Below the pieces are notes generated by a model. The model was not told the DNA's origin and searched no databases. It was given only the letters and a program-made list of their open reading frames with translations. Shown here in pieces: positions 37,926-50,142 of a stretch of 64,000 nt of DNA. The stretch spans positions 66,590,765-66,654,764 of the forward strand of contig CM060890.1 of the NCBI GenBank assembly GCA_030762935.1. Direction: 5' to 3'. The stretch is from Hymenopus coronatus (Eukaryota; Arthropoda; Insecta; Mantodea; Hymenopodidae). The position numbers were made by a program, and so were the translations under genes. The number at the start of each line of letters is the position of its first letter. Position 1 is the stretch's first letter.

Positions 37926-40524
37926 ATTTTAAAGTTGTCTTCAATTAGGTTAGTTATTAAAATTGTGAGTTAACGAAGTAGCAACTATTTTTGTTCTATA
38001 ATACCTCCTGAAACATTATCATTGCTATTTAAGTATGTACGTCTCCTCAACGTTCACAATATTGCAGGATCTACTGCAAGAGTCACTTGTATAATGTCGT
38101 ATCTTCGTATTTACCACAGATATGTCACAGATACAGTGAGTTATGCTATTCCATACGTTACTTCTTAAACTTAGTCTCATTGCCAACTGCTACACGCAAA
38201 CAGCCGGTTGTCTTTCTCTTCCAGCATTGCCAACATATTATTTTTTCCAACAGACCAACACCAAAAACCCTTCATTTTGAAGGGAATTTGCCAACACCCA
38301 AACACAATCAATATCCCTCAAATTAGAAATGACTTCAATATTTTCCTTCAAATATAGAAATTAAATTAAAGATAAAGTACAGCACTTTGGAAAAATTGTT
38401 GGTTAGATCTAAAGCTAATCACGGGAATCTTATTGTGCAGTCACAGAATCAGGAGTATACAGAAAACCCTGCGCCGAAATCCGTGCGCCAATATGCGCGA
38501 ATTCCGCCATATTTGGACCAAGTAAACAACTATATTATGGAACTTACACACTTCGTAAAATAAATTTTGTTAATATTATTAATTGTGTATTTTAGCTACT
38601 GGGATTATACTCAAGGGTTATATTATACACTGTACAAGTTAGAATATTTGTTGATTCTTAAAGCTATACTGCTCTTTTATGAGCAAACAGTAAGGCGTCC
38701 TAAGTGCTCAGACTCTAACACAAAAATAATTCAAATACAATTAATATTGCAAAGAAACATGGAATGTATCCTGTAAAGTTAATAATGTAGTTTATCATGT
38801 ATTTGCATCAAGCCTCAGTTTTGATTTTTTTTTTTTTCTTTTCTTCTTTCTATGATAGGACTGATTCGTTCTGCCTAATCAAATTTACTGAACATTCTGA
38901 TTCAACGTATTAAGCTTTCTTATTATTTTATCAAATAAAGCCTGGCAGCTCATTGAATCGCTTGGTTATTTACTCTTATTTATATACTTTCCTAACCATA
39001 ATTTCACGTTGCTTCAGTTTGTTTTGTAGATATGCACAGCACAAAAAAATGTCTCAAAAATCTAATGTGTTCCATTCGGAAGACTTTTTTTAGCCGTTCC
39101 AAAAACAACATTTTCTTACAAAAGATGATCCTTTTATCAATATGCTAACCAAGATAAAAATTACCGGAATTTGTCTTAACTCTTGCTTCTTTGTAGGTAG
39201 AAGAGAAATAAGAGAATGCACAGACTGATACGTTAGTCAAATCTTATAAAAGCCGGTGACTATGATATTTAAGCTTAGTATCTTCGAAGGATGCGACACG
39301 AAGATTTTCAAGATCATTCCCTCACCCCCACCTACCCTTTACACAGAACATTTTTTGAAATTTTTTATTTTCTCAAAAATGGCTCTAACTATTTTGATTA
39401 AAATACCGTATATTTTATTTTATACAATTAAAATGTATATTTTGAGTTCTCTAGGAATAGCTTCTGAAGAGCTCTTTATTCTGGTTGGAGTTTGCAAAAT
39501 TTTGCATAACGGTTAAACCGTAATAGATAGGCAGAAGCTTACTACATAAAATGTAGATCTCGTTAAAACACAGAATTTTTGTAATATACGTTTTTTTAAG
39601 TAAATCTGGCCTTTTCTAAGATATTCCTTGTTATTGGTTTCAATTTCAAACTAATTAACTTTTCTCCAACGGGATCATAAAAGCGTATCCAACCTCAACT
39701 GTTTCACATAACGACCAGCTTTTAAAAGATTTGACCGTCACTTTGGCCTACTGTATTCCCTTCTACTCATAAGGAAGCAAGTAATAGATCATTTCTGCTA
39801 GCGTTTAACTTGATTCGCATGGCGTAGATAAAAGAATAATTCTTTATAAGAACATTTTGTTTAGGGAACAGATAGAGAACGTTATGTGAATGGCACACAT
39901 CAGATTTTTAGGCACTGCGTTTTTGTCTATCTCTTATGATTTACCAGTTATACAAAAGTGATATAAAAGTAATCTAGAATAAACAGAGAGGCTCTTTCCA
40001 GAAAATTCAAGCTATACATTTCGTTTGTCATAAAAATATTTTAAACTTGCGATATTCATGCTACACAGAGAATGTAGATCTTGTGAAAGCCCACAGTTTG
40101 CCATGTACATTTTTTAAAGTGTTAACCATTTTCGGAATTCCCCCTGTTATTGATTAAAATGTTTCAAATACATACACATTTTCTTTCGTGGAAATTACCA
40201 TTAAGGTTATTTTCTTTACTTTTTTCAAGTTCTTGTAAATAGAGTGGGATTTCAAAGCATCGCATAGCTGCTGGAATCGAAAAGATTTGACTATTTTTAT
40301 ACCTATAACGAAATGCGCAGTTAAAATGTATCTCTATTAACAAGAAACAGAAGAAAGAGCAGCCATATAAATAGTTTGGAGGAGAGAAAGCAGAGAAAAT
40401 CATGTGTATGCCACATATGAAATTGTTATTACAAATGTTCGTGCTTTTTTTATTTTACACGTTTTAATCTGCTTAAAATGGTATGTAATAAATAGCGTTC
40501 GCCTTGGGTTTACTAGGTTCCAAT
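37926..40524. promoter_or_regulatory. Intergenic region between divergent RPB2 and PGM3 starts
   Basis: 2.6 kb between the two start codons, probably holding both promoters. I see no clear TATA or initiator that decides either start. A small patch at 38465-38520 is richer in CG dinucleotides (CGCCGAAATCCGTGCGCC). From 39040 to 40425 it is filled with rearranged R900 fragments, which leaves about 1.1 kb of other sequence beside RPB2 and about 0.1 kb beside PGM3. Confidence 0.4.
39050..40425. repeat. R900 mosaic (several rearranged pieces)
   Basis: At about 39050-39240 the sequence runs in the orientation of the 62742 copy (CTAATGTGTTCCATTCGGAAGAC). From 39255 to 39910 it is reversed (TTTAAGCTTAGTATCTTCG to GAACGTTATGTGAATGGC). 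From 39915 to about 40050 it is forward again, then reversed to 40425. The 39256-39516 stretch keeps the open frame seen in other copies. This suggests nested insertion or inversion. Confidence 0.65.
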
Positions 40525-40588
40525 ATGGCGTCTAGCGCAGAGTTTGACTACAAGCATATCAAAGGAGCAGCCCTCGAGATTCATTTCT
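40525..40588 (+). CDS. PGM3: PGM3 exon 1 (candidate start)
   Basis: 64 nt from ATG: MASSAEFDYKHIKGAALEIHF plus one base, donor GTATAC. The phase matches exon 2. The MAS..FDY..I..AA pattern is like other AGM1 N-termini by recall. The alternative is an in-frame ATGATG at 43283-43288 directly upstream of exon 2, giving a 23-residue leader close to the family's usual length and needing no upstream coding exon. Confidence 0.5.
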
Positions 40589-41028
40589 GTATACTCTCTA
40601 TTCTGGGGTGCAGTGATTAGAGCAGCTTTTGCAGCTTCATTTCATAAGTGTGTTTGATAGGTTAAAATGACAATTTAACTGTGAAGTTGAAATAGGTTTT
40701 GCAGCTTTTAAATGTATCTTACTTTTCCATGAAGGAGTAAATCTGGTAAGCTCACATTCACCTTGTATTGACAATATTTGCACCGCGATTACTAAGATCC
40801 TCGGGCTAAGCTAAAAAATATTACTCCACTTGTTTATTAATAAACCATTCCTTATAAATGTCGTATATACCACTTTGCCTTCTATTCAATAAGGCAATTA
40901 AAAATTAAAAAAAAAAAAAACACTATAAAGTTACTTTTAAACATACAACGGGGCGCCATAGGTAGCACTGCGTTCAACATATTGCATTCTTAATTCACCA
41001 TGATTCATTGTGTAAAGCACGCTCTTTA
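40589..41028. other. PGM3 intron 1 start, nothing recognised
   Basis: AT-rich with an A14 run near 40907. No element identified before the mariner at 41029. Confidence 0.45.
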
Positions 41029-42340
41029 CCGCAAGGCAGTGTAAAGAAAGTAAGTTCCGTTTCAATTTATCTCCGCTGCAGCGCTGCGATCGCAGTTCTG
41101 CACATGCGTGGTAGACGCTCTGTATCAAGGAGAAGAAACGTGCGCCATTTTGAGATTGCAGTCAGCCACATACGCTTTGTTGTGCATGTTTACAATGTCG
41201 GTGTTGATTGAAAATCCCGCCGCTTGTGAAATCAGATCTGTGATTCGTTTTCTGAATGCTAGGAAAGTGAAACCAATTGAAATTTATCAGCAAATTTGCG
41301 AAGTTTACGGACAAAATGCGACGAGTGATTCAATGCTGAGAAGATGGGTCCGACAGTTCAATGAAGGACGTAGTGAAGTGCACGATGAAGAACGAAGTGG
41401 GCGTCCATCTTTGGTTACAGAAGAACTGGTTCACGCGATTGATGACAGGATCCAGGAAAACCGCAAGTTTACAATTAGTGCTCTCGCTATGGAATTTCAC
41501 CAAAGCTCACGATCACTAATTCATTAAATTGTTACCGAAAAACTGAAATTTCGTAAACTTTGCTCTCGTTGGGTACCAAAGATTCTTACTGAGCAACACA
41601 AAACGGATCGGTAGTGCACTTCAGTTTTAAACCCGTTATGATGAAGACGGCGAAGAATTTCTGACACAGATAGTCACAGGAGATGAGACTTGGGTTTCTT
41701 ACGACACCCCTGAAAGTAAGCGGCAATCAATGGAATGGAGGTACACTTCATCCCCAGCAAAGGTTAAGCCGAAACAAATCTTGACACCTCGAAAAATGAT
41801 GTGCACAGTGTTCTGGGACTGGAAAGGCATCTTGCTCATTGATTTCTTACTGCGTGGTCAAACAATCAAAGCAGATGTTTATTGCGAGACACTTAGGAAA
41901 TTGCGCCGCGCAATACAGAATAAGCGCCGAGGATTGCTGTCAAAAGGTGTTGTTTTTCTTCACGACAATGCACGACCACACTGCAAATGTGACGAAAAAC
42001 CTCCTACAGGGATTTGACCATTCTCCGTACAGCCCTGACCTCGCTCCTAGCGACTTTCATCTGTTGTTACACCTCAAGTCTTTCCTTGGCGGTCAACACT
42101 TCAACAATGACGAAGAGCTGAAAGAAAATGTTTCAAACCTTTTGAAGAAAGGCGACAAACTTCTATGAAGAAGGTGTACAAAAACTTGTGCCACGCTAGG
42201 ACAAATGCCTGCAAAATTTCGGCAGTTATGTGAAAAAGTAGTTTAAGAGTTGTAGAATTTTGTGCAATGAATAATTATTCTGTATCTGTTCACAATTTAA
42301 TTTTATTACCAAACGGAACTTACTTTCTGGACGTACCTCG
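41029..42340 (+). mobile_element. Mariner transposon, inactivated
   Basis: 1,312 bp between TA dinucleotides (41027-41028 and 42341-42342). Terminal inverted repeats share GAAAGTAAGTTCCGTTT about 12 bp from each end. The outermost bases, CGAGGTACGTCC (right, reversed) and CCGCAAGGCAGTG (left), have diverged. Length and termini fit a mariner. It lies in PGM3 intron 1 in sense orientation, abutting R900 copy d on the right. Confidence 0.88.
41193..42168 (+). pseudogene. Mariner transposase, broken
   Basis: The start MSVLIENPAACEIRSVIRFL leads into a helix-turn-helix region (IEIYQQICEVYG, SDSMLRRWVRQF). The catalytic blocks GDETW (about 41689), VVFLHDNARPH (about 41955) and YSPDLAPSDFHL (about 42030) give the DD34D triad of mariner. 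Breaks: a stop after SSRSLIH at 41525, another in the KTDR region near 41610, and a shift right after HDNARPH near 41985. It cannot make one protein. Confidence 0.88.
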
Positions 42341-42344
42341 TAAC

Positions 42345-42820
42345 TTTAATTTTCTGATAATAGTCTATGAAGACTAGTTTATTCTGGATAAATTTTACGG
42401 AATTTTGCATAACTGCTAAACCGTAAGAGATAGACAAAAGCTTACCACACATAAAATGTAGGGCACATTAAAACACATAATTTATGTTACATACATTTTT
42501 TCGCGGAGTTGATCGTTTCTTTTTTTTAAAGATATTCCTACTTTTTGGGTTCAGTTTAAATAAAACTTATACTTTTCTCATGCAGGAGTTTGTCAACTTT
42601 GTCTGTACAAACAAATTTACTTCAATCACCTTTCGACTATCTGTTTAACCTATGGTACACCCTCATTTCACTCCTACTAAAAAGTAAGGATGTAATAAGA
42701 CAAGTTCTGCTACTTTTTTTTTCTCGATTAGCATTAAGTAAATAAAAACAGTAGCTTTTTAACAATAATATGTTGCAGAGATGTAGAGAAATCATATGAA
42801 TGCAACACATCAGACTTTTT
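42345..42820 (-). repeat. R900 repeat, copy d (half)
   Basis: Begins mid-family at TTTTCTGATAATAGTC and runs to the standard end, GAGAAATCATATGAATGC. The missing half is not found on the other side of the mariner. Strand is relative to the 62742 copy. Confidence 0.65.
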
Positions 42821-43301
42821 TTTTGTTTGTTTTGTTTTTTCTATTATGTGAGAAACCACAACCGAACACTGCACACGTATTCATAATTATACTTTACTAA
42901 GGTTAAGAACGTACAGTCTAAATGTACTGTATAGTTGCCATTTAACACCACAAAATCTTATTTTGGGTGCACATTTAACCTAAAAAGCCGCACTTATTTA
43001 AGAAGTGTAGTTCAAAATATGGTGACTTGACTGAAAACATGCTTCACCATATATAAAGAAAGGGCATTTGTTATCTATTCTCTATATAATTGTGTTCTAC
43101 ACATGTCCATAATTGATACCATGTTGCCATTTGGCTACTATTGGACTGAAAGGGATCCCCTAATCCATAGACATGGAGGAATAAATAACCTATTTCACTA
43201 CACTTGCTATGTAATTTCTTTCTCCATGGCGTACACGTGCTTTGTTTGTGTTCTGCTGCTGGCAAGTGAAATCGGAATTAAGATGATGTTTTCAAATGCA
43301 G
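42821..43301. other. PGM3 intron 1 end, nothing recognised
   Basis: T-rich near 42820-42845, otherwise ordinary intron. The alternative PGM3 start ATGATG (43283-43288) lies here. Confidence 0.45.
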
Positions 43302-43377
43302 GCAGAAAAGGAAGTGAACAATTTCCTAGGAAAATTAATAAAACGATTCTTTATGGTACTGCAGGATTTAGAACAAG
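43302..43377 (+). CDS. PGM3: PGM3 exon 2
   Basis: 76 nt after TTTTCAAATGCAG, donor GTAAAT; phase 1 in, phase 2 out. It encodes RKGSEQFPRKINKTILYGTA then GFRT. YGTAGFRT is the first conserved block of phosphoacetylglucosamine mutases. It joins exon 3 through a split Arg codon. Confidence 0.88.
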
Positions 43378-45089
43378 GTAAATGTTTTATTACAATAACA
43401 ACCCAAGGGCATGCCCAGTTTGACATGGGTAATGATGTCAAAATTCTAGCCGCTGTTACACACACTTCCCTCATGCTAACTTGTGAATAAAAATCCAACA
43501 TGCAAAAGATTGATTTATATTTATTTTCAAAGAATACAAGGCTTTTTCTATCTTTTTGGTTACTCATAAATATTCCCAAGAAATTGGTTTGAATAGTTAA
43601 TATACTATGGTTTGTCCACTTTGACTGCTTTAAAGCAATTCAATATGATCATGTAGAAACAAAGAAAGTCAATACCAACAGTCGATTTTCCACCCTACTG
43701 CATTGACACTGTTATTTACTGTATGTCAAAAAGAGCAATCAGCTCACTGATGGGTATATATAAACATATGCTAGATAAAATCTAAGGACTTCTTTGATTG
43801 TTTTGCCATAGAATAACTGTGGTAGAAGGTTCTCAATGCACGGGTATTTAGCTGAGAAATACTCAATTATTTAAATATAAAATCCAGTTTTATGTTTTAC
43901 TTTAAAAAGAAATTTGAAATAATATGTATGTTGGAAATATTGGGGCAAATTGTTCCTTTTCTTGTCTCGTTAATTATATGTGTGCAGTTAAATAACTCCT
44001 CACCCAAGAAAGGAATCAAATGTCTGTATTTAGAAGTCCATATGTTGATTCCCAGACCTTTTAACAAATCCTGCTATGTAACAAGTTTTTCAAGGTTATC
44101 TGTAAAGCAACCCTGAACAAAACTATTGATATTAAGTACATAAGGTAGATAATTATAAAATGCAGATTTTACTAACTGCCTCAAGGCTCAATTTTTGCCA
44201 TGCAATTAATAATACTAATAATACTGGGTAAAGGTTGTTGATGCACCATATGTTAGAGAATATTTTACATGGCAAATGTAACAAATAATGCTACTGTAAT
44301 TTTGCTCGCTAAGTCACAGTTTTTGAGAGAAAAAAAACTATTTTTAATACACTTTTAGAAGAGCCTAGCCAGTAATTGGCTCAGAAACAGGAGGTGATTA
44401 TTGTAGAAATGAAAATGTATCTTTTCAAAATAAATTTCCCATAATGTCTTTTTTGACATGTTTAGGAATTTAGCCAGAAATAAGATTGAAATGTTATGTT
44501 AACATTGCTTTTTAGATCAACTTTGCTATATTGCAAGTCAGTATGCCTGCCACTATGCTGCAATGTTAAGAAGGGCATCCCCTGGGAACATGACAGTAAA
44601 TGTCATTGCAAATCACTAAACTCAGTCAAGTGATGTAGCAAAGCTTCAAGCATGTTTTATGCAATGAACTAATTTGGTAATAAGCATGACACTTCCAGAG
44701 CTCTGTTTACATTAGAAGTGCACACAACACCTTTATTCGTAGCTCATCAGAATTGCAGACAACCTGCCAGTTGTACAGGGAACATTCACTGGTGACATTT
44801 TATCAAAGTACAGTGTTGCCAAATACATAGCCATTTAAATGCTCTTTTTGCGAAAACTACAAATACAAGGAAGTCACTAATCATTTTAACTGTCAGACTA
44901 ATATGCATTTATACTTTTAATTCAATGCATCATGTCTTTCTACCCTGTATAGCTTTGATTGAATTTGCTTAATTTATGAACAGGGATTTTCCAAAAGAGA
45001 TAGCAATACTTTCTTTGGTGGTTAAAAACATACTTTTGAATTTTAATTCCGGCCATTTAAACTCAAATTTCACTTAGTGGAATAAAGTC
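43378..45089. other. PGM3 intron 2 stretch, nothing recognised
   Basis: AT-rich sequence. Short open frames on both strands lack domains. Confidence 0.45.
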
Positions 45090-45430
45090 TTGCTTGTGCC
45101 TCTAAATTTTAGAGCAAATCCAGCAACAAACATACAGTAGTTGGAAAGGTAGAGTCAAATTCAATGCCTTAGCAAGGATTTGAACCATGGATCTCCAGAT
45201 CTCTAACTGTTTCCTACCCCACTGAGCTACCATGGCAACATAGCATTGAATTTTTCAACTGACTCGCATGTTTCCCTGTAAACCAGAAGCCAACTGTTTT
45301 GGTCAATTGGTATTAGATTGATTTTTTTTTTCACAAACGGTGTATAGGACACGAGTTGGATAGGTAGAGACAGACTGAAAAATTCAATGCCATAGCTGGG
45401 ATTTGAACCACGGATCTCCATCTCATTACT
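45090..45430 (-). repeat. Two overlapping tRNA-derived SINE copies (SINE-D)
   Basis: On minus, 45239-45090 reads CATGGTAGCTCAGTGGGGTAGG (A box) and GGTTCAAATCC (B box), then GGCATTGAATTT and a tail. At 45430-45240 a second unit keeps the B box (GTGGTTCAAATCCC) and the same GGCATTGAATTT body, then runs directly into the first. This looks like one copy inserted in, or joined to, another. Confidence 0.6.
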
Positions 45431-46114
45431 CATTATCAATATTCAAGAAAACAGTAAAGAGTGCTTCTAATATAATGCAAGATCAAAACCAGTGGGATGA
45501 AAATGCAACCCTACTGGCCAAAAACACCAGACAGATAGATAATTTAAGAAATTTCAACTAACAATATGCAATTCATTAAAACCAGTACAATGACACACCA
45601 CATTTCTTTTATGTCAGAGGACATTTTATTGATCATCCATAAACTCTTTTATTGATTAGTGCATTGAATATTCTGAGACTTTGATAGTATACTCCTTTTT
45701 GGTAACAAGTTAAGCTAGCACTTGGTTTGTGTAATTCCATTCTTATCTGTATTTATTTTATGTGGGTTTATATTTTTGGCAAAGTACTCTTGATATTTGA
45801 TGAGGAAACACATGAGCATGAAAATGTATTCACAAGGAAGTGTCAAAATGTTAAGCCTGCTATCTGTATTGCTTTCGTTACAAGAACTTCAGAATGGGTT
45901 TAGCCATGAGGGGCCTGATGTCACCTTTGTAAGTAAATCTTAATAACACTATTTCTTTAAATTAATGTTATGTTAGTATAATTAGAAATTTTCAGGTCAA
46001 AAGTAGTAGTACTTTTTTTTTTTTTAATGCAGTAGCAGTTGCGTTGAAAAAGTGTTCCTTTGAATTAGGTCAACACATAAAATGCATTCAGTATTTATCT
46101 TGTAAAATGGAAAT
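45431..46114. other. PGM3 intron 2 stretch, nothing recognised
   Basis: AT-rich; no element identified. Confidence 0.4.
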
Positions 46115-46145
46115 GGAGTTTTATTTATGGATGCTCTTTAACTAG
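46115..46145 (-). repeat. SINE-A tail fragment
   Basis: TTATTTATGGATGCTCTTTA then ACT is the reverse of the SINE-A 3' end (compare 55751-55775). Only about 30 bp survives. Confidence 0.55.
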
Positions 46146-46620
46146 TATTTACTTAAAAGCATTTATCTTGTTATTATTTTCAAAACAAGCTGCTGCTCCA
46201 CAAATTATAGGAAAATAAAAACAAGCTTTTAATTTTAAATTTCTGTGGAATCGAAACAAGCGGTGAAAGTCATGTGAACTGCAACCCATTTTCTTGCTTT
46301 CTATGTTCTATTTGTTTTTAAAGTATTTCATGACCCTTTAAATAAGCATTTTGGTTAAAATTTTGGTTCTTTTTGCTGTACAAAGATGTGTAGTTTATAT
46401 ATGATATCTTATTAAATTAGCCATTATTTGTATTTTTCTAACTGGAAACAGCGAAGGCATCCAATGGAATCCAAAAGTTTGTCCTTTGTTTTCTCATTTA
46501 TTGATTTTGTGCTTTTTTTTTTTGTGTGCAAATTTCAAAAGAAAAATGGAAGGTAAAAAAATAAAAAGACAAAAGGTCTCTGTTCTAATTTATTGAATTA
46601 CAAACAAGTACATCAAATTA

Positions 46621-48113
46621 TCACTCGGCAAAAGAAGGAAAAAATATGAAGCTGTTATACTTCAAGACATTAAGCGTCTCCACATTTTTAAAAGTGAGTC
46701 TGTTTCTATTAGGAGATAGAATGTCTTTGTAGATGCTAAAGTTTCTTTCGACATCCACAAAGGCCAGTGGGGCAATTCTTGTATTAACTCGCAATGGCAA
46801 CTCTACAGACATGGCAAATTCCTCAGTATTTGGGTTATTCTGAAGGCTGTACTCAATTTGTCAAGCTATCTAACTGCTCCATCATGAAAGTAAAAACATC
46901 CCATTGTTTTTCCTTTTCCAGACCTCGTTCTTTTAATTGTTTAATAGCTGCAGTCAGGTGCTTGTAACTATGGACGCAATGTAGTTCTGTCTACAAATTA
47001 TGTATTTTCATAGCAGAAATTATTGGAATTGTGTCTTGAAAACTGCACCTGCATCGGCTAGATCTAAAGAAAGCACACTATCTAATTTTTTCAACATTCT
47101 CCCATAACATAGCAGCACACTCAATCCAAGATTCTCAACAAGTAATGGTCGGGAAATTTGGAAGGGGCAGGTCAGTGGTTTCCCTGTAGGCAACAACATG
47201 ATTCAGAGCTTTCAGTAGAATCTTCTTCAGAGCAGAGATGAATTGATTTGTGATGCCATATTTGTTCCATATGGATTCATAAACCCTGTGAAGGGCATGA
47301 ACCAAGCATGTTACATGCTTCAAATTGGTTAACAGCTGAAACCATGTATGGAGCCTGTCCATAGCCACAAGAAGTTTTTCAAACTTTATATGAATAGGCC
47401 AGAGTTTTTGGAAGAAGTCCATAATTGATTGCATTATTGTGTTGGCATTGGCTTTCTGCTCATACATTTTTCATGGGTCTAACTTTCTCCCCTGCTAAGG
47501 GAAAAACTAAAATGCTCAAAACATATTGTTCCATTGAGTCTATGGTTTCATACACAAAGATTCCCACATTGTAATCAGATACTTTCTCCATGATTCTTTG
47601 TATAGTTTCTTGGTAAATAGGCTATATGTTGGTTTTTCTTAAAGTACTCACGTTGGGCATTGACATCTTTTGTATTTTTCAAGAAATCCCTTGAAGGCTG
47701 GATGGTTCACCTTATTAAGAGGAATTCTGCTTGTGTAAGAGCTGCACACAAATCAATGTTTAATTCCTTCAAATTTTGGCTTTTTGAAGAACTCTGTTGA
47801 AATGCATTTCATAATAGAGGATGCTGCAATTTGTTTGCTTGAAGAATACTATTGATTTGATGCTTAGAGTGGAAATGTATTGTTTGATGCGATCTCGCTG
47901 GTGTTTTTTATTTAATAAAACTCCTGAATCACAAATGGTACATGGCATAACAGTTCCATTAGTGTCTGAAATCTTGTTTGAATTCCTGAGCCAGAACAAT
48001 AATTTGGGCACTGGATGCCTTTGACATGATAAAATCTGGTAGTACACTGGTTTAATAATGTAGCAATGAGCTAACACCAGTTCACTTGCTAACTTAATGG
48101 GACTGTCCCACAA
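46621..48113 (-). pseudogene. hAT-like transposase relic (CGGBP1-like)
   Basis: Read right to left: a BED/CGGBP1-like zinc-finger start (VPKLLFWLRNSNKISDTNG, MPCTICDSGVLLNKKHQRDR). A middle block follows (CLVHALHRVYESIWNKYG, SALKKILLKALNHVVAYRE, LPLPNFPTITC). The C-terminal hAT dimerisation-like end is at 46812-46621 (PLAFVDVERNFSIYKDILSP, NRLTFKNVETLNVLKYNSF). Stops and shifts separate the blocks. The family call is by recall of similar proteins. Confidence 0.6.
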
Positions 48114-48545
48114 CTCACTCTTGTGACCACTTGTTCATTTGCTGTCTACACTCTCTTATAACTTGCAACAATTACCAGAATGTTCTCATTAATTCTGGAA
48201 CTGCAGTCTCAGCGATTTCCAATATCTTTGAGCAAAACTCAATCTCAATATTCGGAACTACAAAGGTGCAGTTACTGCCATTTCTGATGAACAGCCTCCG
48301 CCTCCACATGCACAGATCACATCTCTCACAATAACAAACTCACATTCATGAACAGCAGGCTGCTGATTCTGGTGGAATAGAATCACTCATTGTCAATTGC
48401 ATTATTGCGGGCTATTTAATAGCGGTAAAGTGAAAGAAAGAGGCTTTGCTGAACACACAATTACTTTCCATTGTTGCAGGTGTGCTTTCAACTCCTGCAC
48501 CGTGTTTACTCAAAGGCTTACTATTTTATGTGCACAGCAGAAAGA

Positions 48546-48660
48546 GAGGCCTCTGAGCAAAATTAAGTGGTCTTTCACACCCAATTTAGAATGGGACGCT
48601 GAGTACCACAGTAGTTAAAGAACTTCCATAAATAACACGCCATTTACATCTACATTTACA
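48546..48660 (+). repeat. SINE-A copy 3 (3' part only)
   Basis: Starts inside the body (GAGAGGCCTCTGAGCAAAAT) and runs to ATAAATAACACGCCATTTAC. The tRNA head is missing. Confidence 0.75.
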
Positions 48661-49651
48661 TTTCCTGAGGAGATGTTAATTGAAAGTTAAATATTTTATA
48701 TTGATTAGAAATCTTATAGACTAAATTGGAATGAAACTTAAAAACAATAATGGGTAAAATAGGGATTATGGGCATAATTGGGGGAAAAAGGGATAAAGGT
48801 CCCAAAAAAGGGAGAAAGGTGTGAGAAAAAATATCTTTTGCAACTAGAAACAAAATTTCACACTGTCATATCTTTCCAAACATCTTTAATTTACTCTAAG
48901 AAAAAAGGTGCGCACCTAAAAATTCTAACTCTGTCCATCAAATAGCATTAAAAATGACTGTATCATATATCTAATTAAAGGAAGTTAAATACACTACATT
49001 CTTAAGCATAAATGAAAAAGAAAAAGCTTTGGAAAATAGTAAAGCACAAAAATTTGTACAATAAATGGAAATATATTGAGGGAAAAAAAAAGTTAAAAAA
49101 AATCTCTGAAAGACAGAGAGAAAAAAAATTGTTTAAACTTCAAAATGTACATTGCATAACTTCCTGAGGTTCAGGGCATTCTACACAGTTTAAGAATGCC
49201 TCAAACCAAAGAAAACAAATTTACAAAAAATAATTAACAATTTTTTTGAAAAATATCAATATTTGCATGTATGTATATTTTTTGTGCTACCATTATAACA
49301 TTTTTTCCCTTTTCTTTTATTTTTTTTTTCCTTCACATTTTTCCCATGGGACACGTATTGGTTCTGTTATGTATCAGTAATAGTTTGATAAAAATTGCTC
49401 AATAATTTTAAGATTTTGCAAATAAAGACTCATGAATACATTAATGGAGCTGTGTTTAATTATTTTTGGTAAAGTAAGAAATCAAGGGTTTATAATCCAT
49501 GAAAGAAGTGAACGCTTGTTTTATTTTACAGTAAAGAGTTTAATGCATGCACATTGTTTGTTCCGTTCACATAATTTATTTATTTAATTGCCTGTTTACT
49601 GTTCTTTATAATGAAGTGAAAACCAAGTATAATGCTAATTCTTTTATTCAG
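48661..49651. other. PGM3 intron 2 end, nothing recognised
   Basis: A-rich and T-rich tracts, for example 49079-49130 and 49300-49335. No element identified. Confidence 0.45.
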
Positions 49652-49722
49652 GGCAGAAGAGCTTACACACATTGCTTTTCGTATGGGATTGTTGGCTGTG
49701 TTGCGGTCTAAAGCAAAAGGAG
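49652..49722 (+). CDS. PGM3: PGM3 exon 3
   Basis: 71 nt after TTTTATTCAG, donor GTAAGAAA; phase 2 in, phase 1 out. It encodes (R)AEELTHIAFRMGLLAVLRSK then AKG. This matches the AE.LD.V.FRMGLLAVLRSK block of PGM3. Confidence 0.95.
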
Positions 49723-50085
49723 GTAAGAAACATCTATTGCAAAGTATTATATTTTATCCTCATTCTTTTTATTTTCTTGTTGCAATGTTGAAAATAAGAC
49801 TTCTTCCTTCCAAATAATTTGTAGTTATTCTGCATGATTGTGCCATGTAGCTGTTACGTGTCCTTTCATGGTAATTTAAAAAACACAGGAATTATGTAAC
49901 CAAAAGAACAGAAAAATAAAAACAAAATATCTTCCATTATTTCAAATCTGATTCAGGATTGGAACAGATATAGGAAAAAAAAACAAAAAAACAGATGCAG
50001 TTGAGTCAGTCTATCGCCAGAAAGACAGATCTTGATGACAAATATTAACTCTTGATTTTTCTTAAATAACAACATGAATAATCTG

Positions 50086-50142
<57 letters not shown>

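Noticed and set aside
43103..43301. Upstream in-frame extension of PGM3 exon 2 as a signal or membrane domain
   Set aside because: PGM3 is cytosolic, and the extension reads as intron with a good acceptor at 43300-43301; at most the ATGATG at 43283 is used.
50089..50140. Asn-rich peptide from the (TTA)n run
   Set aside because: A simple microsatellite in an intron.
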